A DNA stretch of 64,000 bases from Kitasatospora indigofera. Its GTDB lineage: Bacteria; Actinomycetota; Actinomycetes; Streptomycetales; Streptomycetaceae. Positions within the stretch are counted from its first letter, which is position 1. Each line of letters starts with the position of its first letter. The stretch spans positions 20,101-84,100 of the forward strand of contig NZ_BNBO01000036.1 of the NCBI RefSeq assembly GCF_014655955.1, given 5' to 3'. The notes beneath the pieces are model-generated. The model was not told the DNA's origin, did no database searches, and saw only the letters and a program-made list of their open reading frames with translations. The position numbers and the translations under genes were made by a program. Of this stretch, positions 63,889 to 64,000 are shown piece by piece.

Positions 63889-64000
63889 TCAGCCGGTGGA
63901 CCCGGTGGCGCCGGAGCCCTCGGCCGGGGCCGCGGACGTGGCCGTCCCGGCGGTGTCGGGCCGGCGGGCGGGCGGTGCGGCCGGGCGGCTGCCGAAGAGG
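63889..64000 (-). CDS. C-terminal fragment of an unidentified protein
   Basis: The last 37 or so codons of a gene entering from the right edge, ending at TGA (63889-63891). The tail is Ala/Pro/Gly/Thr-rich (LFGSRPAAPPARRPDT, ending GATGSTG) and has no recognisable domain. It could be the disordered end of a transporter or regulator, but nothing more can be said. Confidence 0.45.
   Translation of the reverse strand, partial: LFGSRPAAPPARRPDTAGTATSAAPAEGSGATGSTG

Overview
The window is chromosomal DNA from a high-GC actinomycete, most likely Streptomyces or Kitasatospora. The evidence is very high G+C with GC-rich third codon positions, many GTG and TTG starts, GTGA/ATGA gene overlaps, LacI/ROK-controlled sugar clusters, Ser/Thr kinases with Pro/Ala/Thr-rich extracellular parts, and typical actinobacterial small families (DUF427, DUF2277, DUF4232). 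One small protein resembles the DUF6296 family, which I associate with Kitasatospora. I recognised no rRNA, tRNA, CRISPR array, insertion sequence or phage gene.

Positions 1-8,540 hold a sugar cluster that looks built for mannose or a mannoside. It has three complete or partial LacI regulators plus a fourth upstream copy cut by the window edge, a type I mannose-6-phosphate isomerase (manA), a three-gene ABC importer (binding protein and two permeases), and a divergent ROK sugar kinase. An AT-rich divergent promoter region carries two candidate operators. Next come a 1.2-kb gene-poor stretch with large palindromes, a DeoR-type regulator flanked by phased AT-rich repeats, a ferredoxin-P450 pair and a small acidic protein.

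Positions 13,000-28,200 are mostly housekeeping and accessory singletons: DUF427, a DUF6296-like protein, DUF2277, an MFS exporter, a gamma-carbonic anhydrase-like protein, a DJ-1/PfpI protein, an RBBP9-like hydrolase, a Tat-exported glycerophosphodiester phosphodiesterase, a stand-alone condensation-domain protein, a secreted propeller-like protein, an MTH1187-type protein, a large HELSH putative metallopeptidase and an M20 amidohydrolase. A SulP transporter follows, with a tandem-repeat region upstream.

Positions 30,800-41,800 form a second carbohydrate region. It contains a LacI regulator, a large secreted enzyme with two discoidin domains and a beta-helix, a ROK repressor, a binding-protein ABC importer and a GH1 beta-glucosidase. 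The logic is extracellular attack, oligosaccharide uptake, then intracellular hydrolysis. AGCGCT-centred LacI-type operators link the LacI gene to the beta-helix enzyme. A palindrome in the ROK/ABC divergent promoter is the likely ROK site.

Positions 42,000-57,900 hold glyoxylate carboligase (gcl) with a readable promoter/operator region, a GNAT acetyltransferase, a Ser/Thr kinase next to a membrane protein with repeated Thr-x-x-Leu motifs, glutathione peroxidase, an ArsR/SRPBCC pair, and LysR divergent from a b558-type sdhCAB operon. An NAD(P)-binding protein, an MFS transporter, a DUF4232 lipoprotein and an ABM-type monooxygenase follow.

Positions 58,100-64,000 hold the most unusual gene: a 726-residue fusion of a coiled coil, an Mrr-like PD-(D/E)xK nuclease and a TerD domain. 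It converges with a receptor-type Ser/Thr kinase that has a Cys-containing ricin-like ectodomain. A secreted HNH nuclease, a small membrane protein and the 3' end of one more gene complete the window.
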